From NCBI RefSeq assembly GCF_031458075.1, contig NZ_JAVDXT010000005.1:382052-446051 (forward strand): 64,000 bases of DNA. Reading direction: 5' to 3'. Each line of letters opens with the position of its first letter. The stretch's first letter is position 1. The position numbers and the translations under genes were made by a program. Below the pieces are notes generated by a model. The model was not told the DNA's origin, made no database searches, and saw only the letters and a program-made list of their open reading frames with translations. This DNA is from Rhodoferax_B ferrireducens_A. GTDB taxonomy: Bacteria > Pseudomonadota > Gammaproteobacteria > Burkholderiales > Burkholderiaceae_C. Shown here in pieces: positions 1-10,933 of the stretch.

Positions 1-85
1 CCGCCAGCAGTTCGGCGCCACACCGCAGCAGTGGCGCGCCAAGCGCCGGGCCGAGCGGGGCAGCACAATGCCGATAACGGAGTAA
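1..85 (+). CDS. C-terminal end of an AraC-family regulator (partial)
   Basis: Only the last 27 codons are inside the window. They read in the frame of position 2 and end at TAA 83-85. The tail RQQFGATPQQWRAKRR has the spacing of the last helix of an AraC/XylS DNA-binding domain, where an F-R-x-x-G-x-x-P-x-x-W-R pattern is usual. Nothing upstream is visible, so effector domain and targets are unknown. The next gene starts two bases after the stop, so the two are probably co-transcribed. Confidence 0.4.
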   Translation, partial: RQQFGATPQQWRAKRRAERGSTMPITE

Positions 86-87
86 AC

Positions 88-450
88 ATGGCCACCCACC
101 CCAGCACCGCCGAATTTCTGCTTGACCAACTGGCCGCCACCGGCGCCGCGTCCGTGCGCCGCATGTTTGGCGAATACTGCGTCTACCTGGCGGGCAAGCC
201 GGTAGCGCTGCTGTGCGACAACCAGCTGTTCCTCAAGCCCACCGAAGCCGGCCAGCGCCTGATCGGCCAGGCGGTGGAGGGCGCGCCCTTTCCCGGTGCC
301 CGGCCGCATTGGCGGATCACCGCCGACCAGTGGGAAGACGCGACCTGGCTGTGCCAACTGGTGCAGGTCACGGCCCACGCGCTGCCCGAACCCAAGCCAA
401 AACCACAACCCAAAGCGAAACCAAAAAAGAAGGCTCAGCCGAAAGCGTAG
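88..450 (+). CDS. TfoX N-terminal domain protein
   Basis: A 120-residue protein. Residues 1-95 look like the TfoX N-terminal fold: an early RRMFGEYCVY segment (the RxMFGxxgxY signature of the family), then FLKP and a central aromatic-rich strand. In gammaproteobacteria TfoX/Sxy acts in competence control, but stand-alone N-domain proteins in betaproteobacteria have no settled role. The tail from about residue 98 is almost only Lys, Pro, Ala and Gln, a basic stretch that could bind nucleic acid. ATG 88 lies two bases after the preceding stop. Its 3' end overlaps the 3' end of ubiA on the other strand by 16 bases. Confidence 0.75.
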   Translation: MATHPSTAEFLLDQLAATGAASVRRMFGEYCVYLAGKPVALLCDNQLFLKPTEAGQRLIGQAVEGAPFPGARPHWRITADQWEDATWLCQLVQVTAHALPEPKPKPQPKAKPKKKAQPKA

Positions 451-1358
451 CTGCCGCCGGCCACGCCGACAAACACCGCAAACCCGACCCAGTGGTTCAG
501 GCGAAAGGCCTTGAAGCAGCCATCGCGCTGGCGGCTGCGGATCAGGGTCCAGTGCCATAGCGCCTGCAGCGCCGCCACCCCGATTGCTACGTAAAAAATA
601 GCACCTTGCACATACGGCTCAAGCGCCAGCAGCCAAATCAGCAAGTAAATCGCGTAGAAGGCCATGACGCCCGCCACGTCGAAACGGCCCAGGGTGATGG
701 CCGATGTCTTCATGCCGATCTTCAGGTCGTCGTCGCGGTCGACCATCGCGTATTCGGTGTCGTAGGCCAGCACCCAGAACAGGTTGCCCAGCAACAAGAC
801 CCAGGCCAGCGGCGGCACGCTCTGCCACCAGGCGGCCAGGCTGAAGCCGGCCCAGCCGGCGGCGCTGAACACCTGCCAGGCCGGCCCACCCCGCACGGCA
901 GAAAACGCCATCGGGATACCGAAGCTGAAGGCCACGCCCAACACGGCCTGCGGCATGGACACATAGCGCTTGGCATACGGATAGACCAGGGCCACGGCCA
1001 GCGCGGCAAACGACCAGACAACGGTGACCGCATTGGTGGTCAGCACCAGCGCAAACGCGGCAATGGCCAGCAGCGCGCCAAAGCGCAGCGCAGCCCCCAC
1101 CGACAGCGCGCCGCTGGTCACCGGCCTCTGGGCCGTGCGCTTGACGTGCTTGTCGAACTCGCGGTCGGCCACGTCGTTGACGCAGCAGCCGGCGCTGCGC
1201 ATCAGGATGGTGCCCAGGGTGAACACCGCCAGCAGATGCCAGCCCGGGAAGCCACCCGCCGCCACCCACAGCGCGCTGAGGGTGGGCCAGAGCAAGAGCA
1301 GCCAGCCAGCCGGGCGATCCCAGCGTATCAATTGCAGGTAAAGACGCACAGATTTCAT
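435..1358 (-). CDS. ubiA: 4-hydroxybenzoate octaprenyltransferase UbiA
   Basis: Integral membrane prenyltransferase that attaches the polyprenyl chain to 4-hydroxybenzoate, an early step of ubiquinone synthesis. The protein begins MKSVRLYLQLIRWDRPAGW and carries the first Asp-rich motif NDVADREFD near residue 70, followed by RPVTSG. The second Asp-rich region, DTEYAMVDRDDDLKIGMKTSA, is typical of the family. About nine hydrophobic helices fit the family fold and about 307 residues is normal. The ATG at 1358 is preferred to the in-frame TTG at 1364. The start codon lies in the tail of a 50-bp repeat copy (1355-1404), so its leader is repeat-derived. Confidence 0.93.
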   Translation of the reverse strand: MKSVRLYLQLIRWDRPAGWLLLLWPTLSALWVAAGGFPGWHLLAVFTLGTILMRSAGCCVNDVADREFDKHVKRTAQRPVTSGALSVGAALRFGALLAIAAFALVLTTNAVTVVWSFAALAVALVYPYAKRYVSMPQAVLGVAFSFGIPMAFSAVRGGPAWQVFSAAGWAGFSLAAWWQSVPPLAWVLLLGNLFWVLAYDTEYAMVDRDDDLKIGMKTSAITLGRFDVAGVMAFYAIYLLIWLLALEPYVQGAIFYVAIGVAALQALWHWTLIRSRQRDGCFKAFRLNHWVGFAVFVGVAGGSYAFG

Positions 1359-1404
1359 AGCCAAACAGGCTGCCAGCGCAGGTAGAGTCTGCGCTGGCAG
1401 CTAC
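1355..1404 (-). repeat. 50-bp Rhodoferax-type repeat, copy 1 (ubiA leader)
   Basis: Minus-orientation copy that begins GTAGCTGCCAGCGCAGAC and contains TACCTGCGCT. Inside it, 1369-1380 and 1390-1401 form a perfect 12-bp inverted repeat around a 9-base loop. The copy separates the DyP gene from ubiA, and its last bases run into the ubiA ATG. It may act as a weak terminator or as RNA structure over the ribosome-binding region. Confidence 0.75.
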
Positions 1405-1424
1405 GATTTATGTAGTAAACAGAC

Positions 1425-2324
1425 TTACAGGCCGAGTTGCCGCAGGTCCAGCTTGCCCTGCAGCACCGGCGGGCACCACAGGTAGGCGCCGGAGACCGGC
1501 TTGGAGTAGCTGAACGTGGCATCGACCACGCCGTCCTCCTGCCCGGCCATGCGGCGCATCTGGGCTTCGAACGCATCCAGGGTGGCGCCGAAGGCCACGA
1601 AGAACAGGCCGCACTGGTGGCCCACAGCCCAGGGCATGGAGCGGCGCAGCACAAAGGCTTCGGGGCTGAAGCTTTCCTGGGCCGTACGCTTCACATGGGC
1701 CGAAATCGGCGCGTCGTCCAGCTCCTCGTTGTCGGACATGCGCCGGCCCATGGCCTTGTTTTGCCCGTCCGTGCCGAGTGCGTCGAAGGCATCCAGGTTG
1801 TGCACCCATTGCTGCACGGCGACAAAGCTGGAGCCGTCCTCTTGCAGTGCGGCGGCCACAGCCTCGGCGCCCTCGGGGTTTTCGGTGCCGTCTTCAAAGC
1901 CGGTCAGGTCGCGGCCATGCTCGGCCGCCGGTTCGCCGTGGCGGAAGCCGTCGAGCACCCGGTCCAGGTGGAAGGCCGGGGCCAGGGCTTTCTCGATGGC
2001 GCGGGCCTGCAGCACCAGCGCGCCTTGCGCCACGCCACGCAGCCAGCACCACAACGCCAGCGGGGTGCTGGGCACGTGCACGCCGTGGCCGGAGAAGTCG
2101 GGCATGCTGCGCAGGCCGGGCACGCGGGCCTCCAGGGTCTGCACCAGCGTCGCCCCCAGGCCGACCACCACCGCCTGGCCATCGGTCAGGGCCGCCAGGC
2201 GCTGCAGGCTGAAGCCCAGTACCGCGGGCGTGGCCTGGGCGGTGACCGAGAAGAAAAGATAACGCCCATGGGCGGGTACAGATTCCAGAATGCCGGCTTG
2301 CGCAAATTCCACAGGGTTCTCCAT
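1425..2324 (-). CDS. DyP-type haem peroxidase (YfeX-like)
   Basis: Dye-decolourising peroxidase of 299 residues. The family signature is visible as GFEDGTENPEG near residue 143, where the Asp acts in peroxide cleavage. A later IRR/MPW-type C-terminal region and the haem-pocket stretch SAHVKRTAQESF are also present. No signal peptide is seen, so it is probably cytoplasmic or encapsulated. The ATG at 2324 is preferred to the in-frame TTG at 2333. It lies five bases after the oxyR stop, so the gene is probably transcribed with oxyR and serves peroxide defence. Confidence 0.88.
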   Translation of the reverse strand: MENPVEFAQAGILESVPAHGRYLFFSVTAQATPAVLGFSLQRLAALTDGQAVVVGLGATLVQTLEARVPGLRSMPDFSGHGVHVPSTPLALWCWLRGVAQGALVLQARAIEKALAPAFHLDRVLDGFRHGEPAAEHGRDLTGFEDGTENPEGAEAVAAALQEDGSSFVAVQQWVHNLDAFDALGTDGQNKAMGRRMSDNEELDDAPISAHVKRTAQESFSPEAFVLRRSMPWAVGHQCGLFFVAFGATLDAFEAQMRRMAGQEDGVVDATFSYSKPVSGAYLWCPPVLQGKLDLRQLGL

Positions 2325-2329
2325 CGTTT

Positions 2330-3283
2330 TCAAGATAAGCGTTTCACGCCCGGCAGTTCGCAGGCATAGATGGCGTTGCGCAGCGCGGCAATCGCCTCGT
2401 AGCGGGTAAAGCTGCGCCGCCAGGCCAGCACCACGCGGCGCATCGGTGGCTCGCCGTCGAACGGCAGGTAGCGCACATAGGGGTCGTCGTCACGGCCGCG
2501 CTTCGGCTTGGCCGCCAAGGCGGACTTGGGCACGCTGAGCTGCGGCACCAGGGTGATGCCCATGCCGGCGGCCACCATGTGCTTGATGGTTTCCAGCGAC
2601 GAGCCTTCGAAGCTCTTGCGTATGCCCTCGGCGCCGCTGGAGAAGCGCGCGAACTCGGGGCATACCTCGAGCACATGGTCGCGGAAGCAGTGGCCGTTGC
2701 CCAGCAGCAGCAGGGTTTCGTTCTTCAGCTGTTCCGCGGTGACGCTGGCCTGCGAAGCCAGCGCATGCGAGGTCGGCACGGCGACCATGAAGGGCTCGTC
2801 GTACAGCGCGGCCACGGCCAGGCCGGTGTCGGGGAAGGGCTCGGCCATGATGGCGCAGTCGATCTCGCCCATGCGCAGCATTTCCAGCAGCTTGACGGTG
2901 AAGTTCTCCTGCAGCATCAGCGGCATCTGCGGCGTGCGGCTGATCACCTGCTTGACCAGGTCGGGCAGCAGATAGGGCGCAATCGTGTAGATGATGCCCA
3001 GGCGCAGCGCGCCGCCCAGTGGGTCTTTGCCGCGCTGGGCAATCTCCTTGATGCTGGCGGCCTGCTCCAGCACGCTTTGCGCCTGGCGCACGATTTCTTC
3101 GCCCAGCGGGGTGATGGAGACTTCGTTGGCGCTGCGCTCGAACAGCTTGCAGTCCAGCTCTTCTTCCAGCTTTTTGATGGCCACCGACAAGGTGGGCTGC
3201 GACACAAAGCAGGCCTCGGCGGCTTTGCCAAAGTGCTTCTCGCGGGCCACGGCGACGATGTATTTCAGCTCAGTGAGGGTCAT
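2330..3283 (-). CDS. oxyR: Hydrogen-peroxide regulator OxyR
   Basis: LysR-type regulator of 317 residues. The N-terminal helix-turn-helix (residues 1-60, MTLTELKYIVAVAREKHFGKA) is followed by a LysR substrate-type domain. The redox pair is explicit: GHCFRDHVLEVC places cysteines at residues 199 and 208, the same numbers as in E. coli OxyR, where they form the sensing disulfide. It activates catalase and peroxiredoxin-type genes after oxidation. The DyP peroxidase gene follows five bases downstream on the same strand, so the regulator and one likely target share a transcript. Confidence 0.93.
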   Translation of the reverse strand: MTLTELKYIVAVAREKHFGKAAEACFVSQPTLSVAIKKLEEELDCKLFERSANEVSITPLGEEIVRQAQSVLEQAASIKEIAQRGKDPLGGALRLGIIYTIAPYLLPDLVKQVISRTPQMPLMLQENFTVKLLEMLRMGEIDCAIMAEPFPDTGLAVAALYDEPFMVAVPTSHALASQASVTAEQLKNETLLLLGNGHCFRDHVLEVCPEFARFSSGAEGIRKSFEGSSLETIKHMVAAGMGITLVPQLSVPKSALAAKPKRGRDDDPYVRYLPFDGEPPMRRVVLAWRRSFTRYEAIAALRNAIYACELPGVKRLS

Positions 3284-3360
3284 GGGCGTATTGTCTACCT
3301 AGCGGATGCTGTTGCGCGAGGGGCAGATGTTTCCGGTGGACACAATCCCCGCCCCTCTTC

Positions 3361-4386
3361 TTAACCTTCAGCCTGCTGCCGCCACAGGGCCGGCGTAGTG
3401 CCGGTGACGCGGCGGAACTCGCGCTGGAAATTCGACTTGGTCTGGAAGCCACTGGCCAGCATGGCCTCGGCCACGGTCTGCGGGCTGCTGCGCAGCAGGT
3501 CGCAGGCGTGCTGGATACGGAAGTCGTTGACGTACTGCGAGACGTTCTTGCCCTCGACCCGGTTGATGGCGGCCGAAATCTGCCGCGCCGGGATGCCGCT
3601 CTTGCGCGCCAGGCGGATCAGGTTCAGGTCCGGCTCCAGGTACAGGCGCTGGTCTTGCAGCAGCTGCTGCAGCGCGGCGACGGTACGCTGGTCATCGGCC
3701 AGCGGGGCGGCGGCTTCGGCTTGTATTACCGCCTCGGCCGGCGGCGTGGCGTGGTCCGGCAGGCTGTCGGCCGCCACCGAGGCTGCATAGCCCCAGATCA
3801 GCAGCAAGAACAGCTCGAAGCTGCCCAACAACAGCGCGCTGTAGCGGCCGCCGCTGCTGACCATGTCCCAGGCGATGAAAGCATCGACCAGCGCCGAAAG
3901 CAGCAGCGACACCGCGGTGGCCTGCAGCATGCGGTGCACCAGCGGCGCCTGGTCGAGCCGCGCGACCCCCAGCCCATCCGGCCCGCGCCGCGCCAGCCGC
4001 AGCAAGGCCAGACCGTAGCCCAGGTAGACCAGCACCACGGCCGCATCGATGGCCTGCGGCCACCAGGCGATCAGCGCCAGCACGCCCAGGGCCGGCAGCG
4101 CATGCAGCTTCTGCCAGGGCGAGGCCGCGGCGTCCTGCGCCAGGGTCTGGTAGCAGCGCAGAGCCCAGGGCGCGAGGCTGACCGCCAGCGTGGCCTGCAG
4201 CGGCAACAGCAGCTTGATGCCATAGCCCCAGCGCAGCCCCACCAGCACCGACAGCAGCGCGTAGCCGCCCAGCAGCAGGCGGAAGCGCTGGTTGGCCAGT
4301 ACCACCACGCCCTGGCGCCAAGTCATCTGCGCGAGCAGGAACACCAGCACCAAGGCCACGATGAACGGGAGAGGAATGAAAAACAT
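3361..4386 (-). CDS. AraC-family regulator with membrane N-terminal domain
   Basis: Regulator of 341 residues. Residues 1-215 hold about six or seven hydrophobic helices (MFFIPLPFIVALVLVFLLAQ and later ones). Residues 240-341 form an AraC DNA-binding domain: the first helix-turn-helix lies around LIRLARKSGIPARQISAAINRVEG and the second around TVAEAMLASGFQTKSNFQREFRRVTGTTP. Membrane-bound AraC proteins of this layout usually sense an extracellular or membrane signal that is unknown. The ATG at 4386 starts directly at the first membrane helix; longer in-frame starts read through the divergent promoter region. The divergent hydrolase gene begins 166 bases away and is a plausible target. Confidence 0.85.
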   Translation of the reverse strand: MFFIPLPFIVALVLVFLLAQMTWRQGVVVLANQRFRLLLGGYALLSVLVGLRWGYGIKLLLPLQATLAVSLAPWALRCYQTLAQDAAASPWQKLHALPALGVLALIAWWPQAIDAAVVLVYLGYGLALLRLARRGPDGLGVARLDQAPLVHRMLQATAVSLLLSALVDAFIAWDMVSSGGRYSALLLGSFELFLLLIWGYAASVAADSLPDHATPPAEAVIQAEAAAPLADDQRTVAALQQLLQDQRLYLEPDLNLIRLARKSGIPARQISAAINRVEGKNVSQYVNDFRIQHACDLLRSSPQTVAEAMLASGFQTKSNFQREFRRVTGTTPALWRQQAEG

Positions 4387-4552
4387 GGGCAATACCGGCA
4401 GATGGAGGTCGGGGCAAAGGAGCAAGACAAGGGCCTGGATCGTGTTCGAGGACGGCCTGTATCCGGTTGCAGGGCGCCAAAGCGCGCGGGAGTCGGCATT
4501 CTCGGGCATGCCTTTACCGCCATCCGGCGTATTTTTTGACACAGGAGTTTCC

Positions 4553-5617
4553 ATGCACTTGCTTTGCTCTGTTTTTCTGGCTCTGGCCAGCCTTTGTGTA
4601 TCCACCACCAGCGTCTGGGCGCAGGACGGCCCCGGTATCCAGCAGCTGCTGCTGCCGGCTGCGCACCGCGGCCGCCCGCTGCAGGTCGTGCTCTGGTACC
4701 CGGCCGAAGCTGGCGGTCGGGCCGATAAGGTGGGCGCCAACCAGCTTTTCTACGGCAGTCCGGCGCGCTGGGATGCACCGCCCGCGCCGGGCCGGCATCC
4801 GCTGCTGCTGCTATCGCACGGCTCGGGCGGCAATGCCATCGGCCTGGGCTGGCTCGCCACGCAGCTCGCACAGCAGGGCTTTATCGTGGCGGCGCCCAAC
4901 CACCCGGGCAGCACCACCGGCGACTCCACGCCGTCCACCACGGTGCAGATCTGGCAGCGACCGGCCGACCTGTCGGCCGTCACCAGCGCCCTGCTCGCCC
5001 ACCCCGACTGGCAGGCCCGGATTGCGCCGCGACGCATCGCCGTGCTGGGCTTTTCGCTCGGCGGCTACACCGCCCTGGCAATGGCCGGCGCCCAGGTCCG
5101 CCTGGCCGACTACATCCGCTACTGCGCCACGCCGGTGCCGCCGGGCACGGTCATCAACGAATGCCCGTGGTTTGCGCGCGGCGGCGTCGACCTGCAGCGC
5201 ATAGACGCCAGCCGCTTCGAACAATCGCACGCCGACCCGCGCATCCGCGCCGTGGTGGCCGTAGACCCGGGCCTGGCCCAGGCCTTCGATGCGGCCAGCC
5301 TGCGCAGCATGGGCGTGCCGGTGCAGTTCATCAACCTGGGCCGGCCCGGCCAGCTGCCGCTGGCGGTGGACGCAACACGGCTCGCGCCCCTGGTGCCGGC
5401 GAGCCGCTATGCGTTCGTGCCCGATGCCACCCATTTCAGCTTTCTCGGCGTGTGCAAACCGAACGGGGCCGCCCTGCTAGCCGACGAAGGCGAGTTCGAC
5501 CCCGTGTGCGAAGACGGCGGCGGCCGGCCCCGGGCCGAGATCCATGCAGAGCTGGTGCAGACCATTCTTGCCGGCCTGGCAGTGCTCATGCCGCCACAAG
5601 AACCTCAAAAACCATAG
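4553..5617 (+). CDS. Secreted alpha/beta hydrolase (dienelactone/PAF-acetylhydrolase-like)
   Basis: A 354-residue protein with signal peptide MHLLCSVFLALASLCVSTTSVWA. The mature part has the oxyanion region LLLLSHGSGGNAIGLGWLA and the nucleophile elbow GFSLGGYTA, with a late DATHFSFL giving the catalytic His. This resembles predicted dienelactone hydrolases and PAF-acetylhydrolase-like lipases, which cleave ester bonds in the periplasm. The AGGAG at 4543-4547 fixes the start. It is transcribed away from the membrane AraC regulator. Its TAG stop lies inside a 50-bp repeat copy (5614-5663), so the last codons may be repeat-modified. Substrate unknown. Confidence 0.82.
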   Translation: MHLLCSVFLALASLCVSTTSVWAQDGPGIQQLLLPAAHRGRPLQVVLWYPAEAGGRADKVGANQLFYGSPARWDAPPAPGRHPLLLLSHGSGGNAIGLGWLATQLAQQGFIVAAPNHPGSTTGDSTPSTTVQIWQRPADLSAVTSALLAHPDWQARIAPRRIAVLGFSLGGYTALAMAGAQVRLADYIRYCATPVPPGTVINECPWFARGGVDLQRIDASRFEQSHADPRIRAVVAVDPGLAQAFDAASLRSMGVPVQFINLGRPGQLPLAVDATRLAPLVPASRYAFVPDATHFSFLGVCKPNGAALLADEGEFDPVCEDGGGRPRAEIHAELVQTILAGLAVLMPPQEPQKP

Positions 5618-5663
5618 CGCTTTACGCAGGTGGGATATGCGGGAGCGGCTTTTTTCATCTAAA
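5614..5663 (+). repeat. 50-bp Rhodoferax-type repeat, copy 2
   Basis: Begins ATAGCGC and ends TTCATCTAAA, exactly 50 bases, the same length and ends as the copies at 21909 and 27901. It contains the stop codon of the preceding hydrolase and can fold as an imperfect hairpin followed by a T run, so it may serve as its terminator. Confidence 0.7.
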
Positions 5664-5746
5664 GTACGCAGGCCTGCGCCGCTGGATGTGTAAGCGAACG
5701 TAGCTTCCTGGGCCATACTATGCCCTCGTCCTTTGCCTCCCACCCC

Positions 5747-6985
5747 ATGCTCAAACGAATCAGCGTTCAACAGCTCGCCCTCGGGATGCACATCGACGGG
5801 TTCTGCGCCCCCTGGATGGACCATCCGTTCTGGCGCAACCACTTTGTACTCAGCGACCCCAAGGACATCGAGCGCGTGCTGGCCAGCAGTGTGCTGGAGG
5901 TCTGGATCGATACCACCAAGGGCCTGGACGTGCCGCCGGGCGTCGAGCCCCTGGCCCAGACCACCTCGGCCGAGGCGATTGCGCAGGAGATTCTGCAGGT
6001 CGAAGCCCCGGCGCGCGACACCACCCCGACCACCGCCGCGGTCGAGTATGCGCGCGCCAGCCGCATCTGCGTCAAGTCCAAGCAAGCGGTGATGGCCATG
6101 TTCGACTCGGCGCGCTCGGGCCAGCCGGTGAACACCGAGCTGGCCACGCTGCTGGTGCAGGAGATCTCCGACTCGGTACAGCGCAACCCCGACGCCATGA
6201 TCAGCCTGGCGCGGCTGAAGACCGCCGACAACTACACCTATATGCACTCGGTGGCGGTGTCGGCGCTGATGGTGTCGCTGGCGCTGCAGCTGCAGCTGGA
6301 CGCAGAGCAGACCAAGATCGCCGGCATGGGCGGCCTGCTGCACGACCTGGGCAAGGCCTTGACGCCGTCCGAGGTGCTGAACAAACCGGCCAAGCTGACC
6401 GACGCCGAATTCGACGTCATCAAAGCCCACCCGGCGAATGGCTACGACATGCTGGTCAACGACCCCTCGCTCGACGCCATGGTGCTGGACATCGTGCTGC
6501 ACCACCACGAGAAGACCGATGGCACAGGCTACCCCGCCGGCCTGAAGGGCGAGGACATCAGCCTGTTCGCCCGCATGGGCGCGATCTGCGATGTGTACGA
6601 CGCCATCACCTCCGACCGGCCGTACAAGAAAGGCTGGGACCCGTCGGAAGCCATGCGCAAGATGGCCGGCTGGACCAGCGGCCACCTGGACGCCCAGGTG
6701 TTCCAGGCATTCGTGAAAAGCGTGGGCATCTACCCCACGGGCTCGCTGGTGCGGCTGTCGTCGGGGCGCATCGGCGTGGTCACTGCTCAAAACCCGCGCG
6801 CACTGCTGAAGCCGGTGGTGAAGGTGTTCTTCTCCACCAAGTCCGACATGCGCATTCCGCCGGTGCTGATCAACCTGGCCCTGCCCGAGTGCAAGGAAAA
6901 GATCACCAACCGCGAAGACCCGCAGGTCTGGAAGTTCCCCGACCTGAACCCGCTGTGGTCGGGCTTCGAGCCCAGCAGCTGGTAG
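5747..6985 (+). CDS. DUF3391/HD-GYP cyclic-di-GMP phosphodiesterase (paralogue 1)
   Basis: A 412-residue soluble protein. Residues 1-60 (MLKRISVQQLALGMHIDGF) form the DUF3391 domain that precedes many HD-GYP domains. The catalytic domain spans about 140-330, with GGLLHDLGK giving HD at 199-200 and the full HHEKTDGTGYP at 253-263. HD-GYP enzymes hydrolyse cyclic di-GMP to GMP or pGpG. The ATG at 5747 is chosen because the paralogue at 11100 starts at the equivalent MLKR; the in-frame ATG at 5720 would add nine unmatched residues. No receiver domain is present, so its input is unknown. Confidence 0.9.
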   Translation: MLKRISVQQLALGMHIDGFCAPWMDHPFWRNHFVLSDPKDIERVLASSVLEVWIDTTKGLDVPPGVEPLAQTTSAEAIAQEILQVEAPARDTTPTTAAVEYARASRICVKSKQAVMAMFDSARSGQPVNTELATLLVQEISDSVQRNPDAMISLARLKTADNYTYMHSVAVSALMVSLALQLQLDAEQTKIAGMGGLLHDLGKALTPSEVLNKPAKLTDAEFDVIKAHPANGYDMLVNDPSLDAMVLDIVLHHHEKTDGTGYPAGLKGEDISLFARMGAICDVYDAITSDRPYKKGWDPSEAMRKMAGWTSGHLDAQVFQAFVKSVGIYPTGSLVRLSSGRIGVVTAQNPRALLKPVVKVFFSTKSDMRIPPVLINLALPECKEKITNREDPQVWKFPDLNPLWSGFEPSSW

Positions 6986-7171
6986 CGCTCAGGCCGCTTG
7001 CCGCACATCCAGGCCACCCTGAAGATGGCGGGACGAATTAAATGGGCCTTGGTCGCAAATGGCTGAGACTGGAAGCCAAAGTCACCGTACTATGGAGAGG
7101 ATCTCGGCACTCACCTAACCAGCCGGCGGTGTGCGACCTTCTACGCCACCCTACCAGCAGATTAGGCACAC

Positions 7172-8794
7172 ATGCTTTACCGCTTGAAATACGGCCAACG
7201 CCTCGCGTTCGGCCTTTGCATCGCTCTTGGCGCCATGTTGGGGGGATGCAGTGACAGCGACGATCCCTTGGTGCCGGCAGAGCCCAGTTATACGCTCAGT
7301 GGCACGATCACGGGCTTATCCAGTGGCACGGCCAGTGGCTTGGTGCTCGCCAACGGCAGCACGACTGCTACCGTTGCCGCGGACGGCAGCAGCTTCAGTT
7401 TTGCCCCCTTGGTTACGGGCAGCAACTACAACGTGGCCATACAAAGCGCCCCCTCAGGCATGGCCTGTTCTGTCACGGGTGGCAGCGGCACCTTGAGCGC
7501 CAGCGTAACCAGTGTGGTTGTCACCTGCTCCACACAGACCTACACACTGGGTGGCAGCATCGCCCCGGCATCCGGTACCACCAGCAGCGTGAGCGGCCTG
7601 GTTCTGGCCAATGGCAGCGATACCTTCAGCGTGCCGACTGGCGCCGCCACATTCACGATGCCCACGGCCGTGCCTTATGGCAGCAGCTACCAGATCAGCG
7701 TGCAGACACAACCCACCGGCATGGGTTGCACGGTCTCCCCCTCGACCGCGCAAACCATGCCCGCCGGCAACCTGACGAACGTGGTGGTGACCTGCGCCGA
7801 CCAGTCCTTTGCCCTGGGGGGCACGATCATCGGTTTAGGCACCAGTACGGGATTGGTATTGGCCAACCAAGGTACGGACTCGACCACCATTTCGGCCAAC
7901 GCCACCAGCTTCAGCATGAACACCACGGTGCCCCACGGCACGGCGTATGCGGTGACTGTGGCCAGCAACCCTGCCGGCAAGAGCTGCGCGGTCACCAATG
8001 GTTCCGGCACGATGCCAGCGACCAATGTCAGCAACGTGGCCATCAGCTGTACGTCCCCCTTCAGCAATCCCAGCGGCGTGGCCCTGGATGCCAGCGGGAA
8101 TGTGTACGTGTCCAATGCCGGCAGCAATACAGTGAAGTTGATTACGGTGGGTACCCGGGCCGTCACAACCCTGGGCATAGGATTCAGCTTCCCGATTGGT
8201 GCCGCAGTCGACCCGAGCGGCAATGTCTATGTGGCGGACTTCAACAACAGCGCACTGAAAATGATTGCCGCCGGCACCGGCACCATCACCACCGTGGGTT
8301 CGGGATTCAGCCAACCTGTAGGCGTTTCATTGGACGCCGGCGGCAACATCTACGTGGCGGACTACGGCAACGGCCTGGTGAAGATGATTACGGCAGGCAC
8401 CGGCACCATCACGACTTTAGGCTCCGGGTTCAGCCAGCCCACAGGTGTGGTGGTAGACAGCAGCGGCAATGTCTATGTAGCAGACTTTGGCGCCAACTTG
8501 GTGAAGATGATTGCCGCAGGCACCGGAACGATCACCACACTGGGTTCAGGATTCAACCAACCCCTGGGCATCGCAGTGGACAGCAGCGGCAATGTCTATG
8601 TGGCGGACAGAGCTAACAACGCAGTGAAAATGATCGCTGCCGGCACGGGCACGGTTACCACGCTGGGATCGGGGTTCAGCCAGCCCTGGGGCGTTGCAGT
8701 AGATGCGAGCGGCAACGTGTACGTGGCGGACTACGGCACCAACTCCGTCAAAAAAATTCTGCAGTCCACGGGGGCGGTGGTCAGCCTGCCTTGA
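7172..8794 (+). CDS. Lipoprotein with three beta repeats and a six-bladed NHL propeller
   Basis: A 540-residue protein. A lipobox (AMLGGC) puts the acylated cysteine at residue 26; Ser-Asp follow, so outer-membrane sorting is possible. Residues 40-293 contain three related blocks of about 80 residues, each with SGLVLANG and ending VTNVVVTC-like strands with paired cysteines. Residues 300-540 contain six consecutive 41-residue NHL units (PxGVAVDxSGNVYVADxGxNxVKMI...GTGTITTLGSGF), enough for one closed six-bladed propeller. NHL propellers bind proteins, ligands or RNA; no catalytic residues are evident. The repeats are similar at DNA level (123-bp period), suggesting recent internal duplication. 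Partner unknown. Confidence 0.8.
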   Translation: MLYRLKYGQRLAFGLCIALGAMLGGCSDSDDPLVPAEPSYTLSGTITGLSSGTASGLVLANGSTTATVAADGSSFSFAPLVTGSNYNVAIQSAPSGMACSVTGGSGTLSASVTSVVVTCSTQTYTLGGSIAPASGTTSSVSGLVLANGSDTFSVPTGAATFTMPTAVPYGSSYQISVQTQPTGMGCTVSPSTAQTMPAGNLTNVVVTCADQSFALGGTIIGLGTSTGLVLANQGTDSTTISANATSFSMNTTVPHGTAYAVTVASNPAGKSCAVTNGSGTMPATNVSNVAISCTSPFSNPSGVALDASGNVYVSNAGSNTVKLITVGTRAVTTLGIGFSFPIGAAVDPSGNVYVADFNNSALKMIAAGTGTITTVGSGFSQPVGVSLDAGGNIYVADYGNGLVKMITAGTGTITTLGSGFSQPTGVVVDSSGNVYVADFGANLVKMIAAGTGTITTLGSGFNQPLGIAVDSSGNVYVADRANNAVKMIAAGTGTVTTLGSGFSQPWGVAVDASGNVYVADYGTNSVKKILQSTGAVVSLP

Positions 8795-8839
8795 CGCAGC
8801 CCAGACCAGCGGAGCCCAACCAGGCGGACAGCACCTAGC

Positions 8840-10933
<2,094 letters not shown>

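Noticed and set aside
606..1385. Long plus-strand open frame opposite ubiA (259 codons)
   Set aside because: It is the antisense of ubiA, with low-complexity Arg/Gln/His composition and no family features. High GC makes long antisense frames common here.
3508..4539. Long plus-strand open frame opposite the membrane AraC gene
   Set aside because: Gln/Arg/His-rich shadow of a clear AraC gene in the other strand.
4387..4740. Upstream extension of the membrane AraC protein
   Set aside because: It overlaps the divergent hydrolase and adds a region with no domain; the ATG at 4386 starts at the first membrane helix.
7042..7254. 70-codon frame before the NHL lipoprotein gene
   Set aside because: No ribosome site or similarity, and it runs into the lipoprotein start in another frame.
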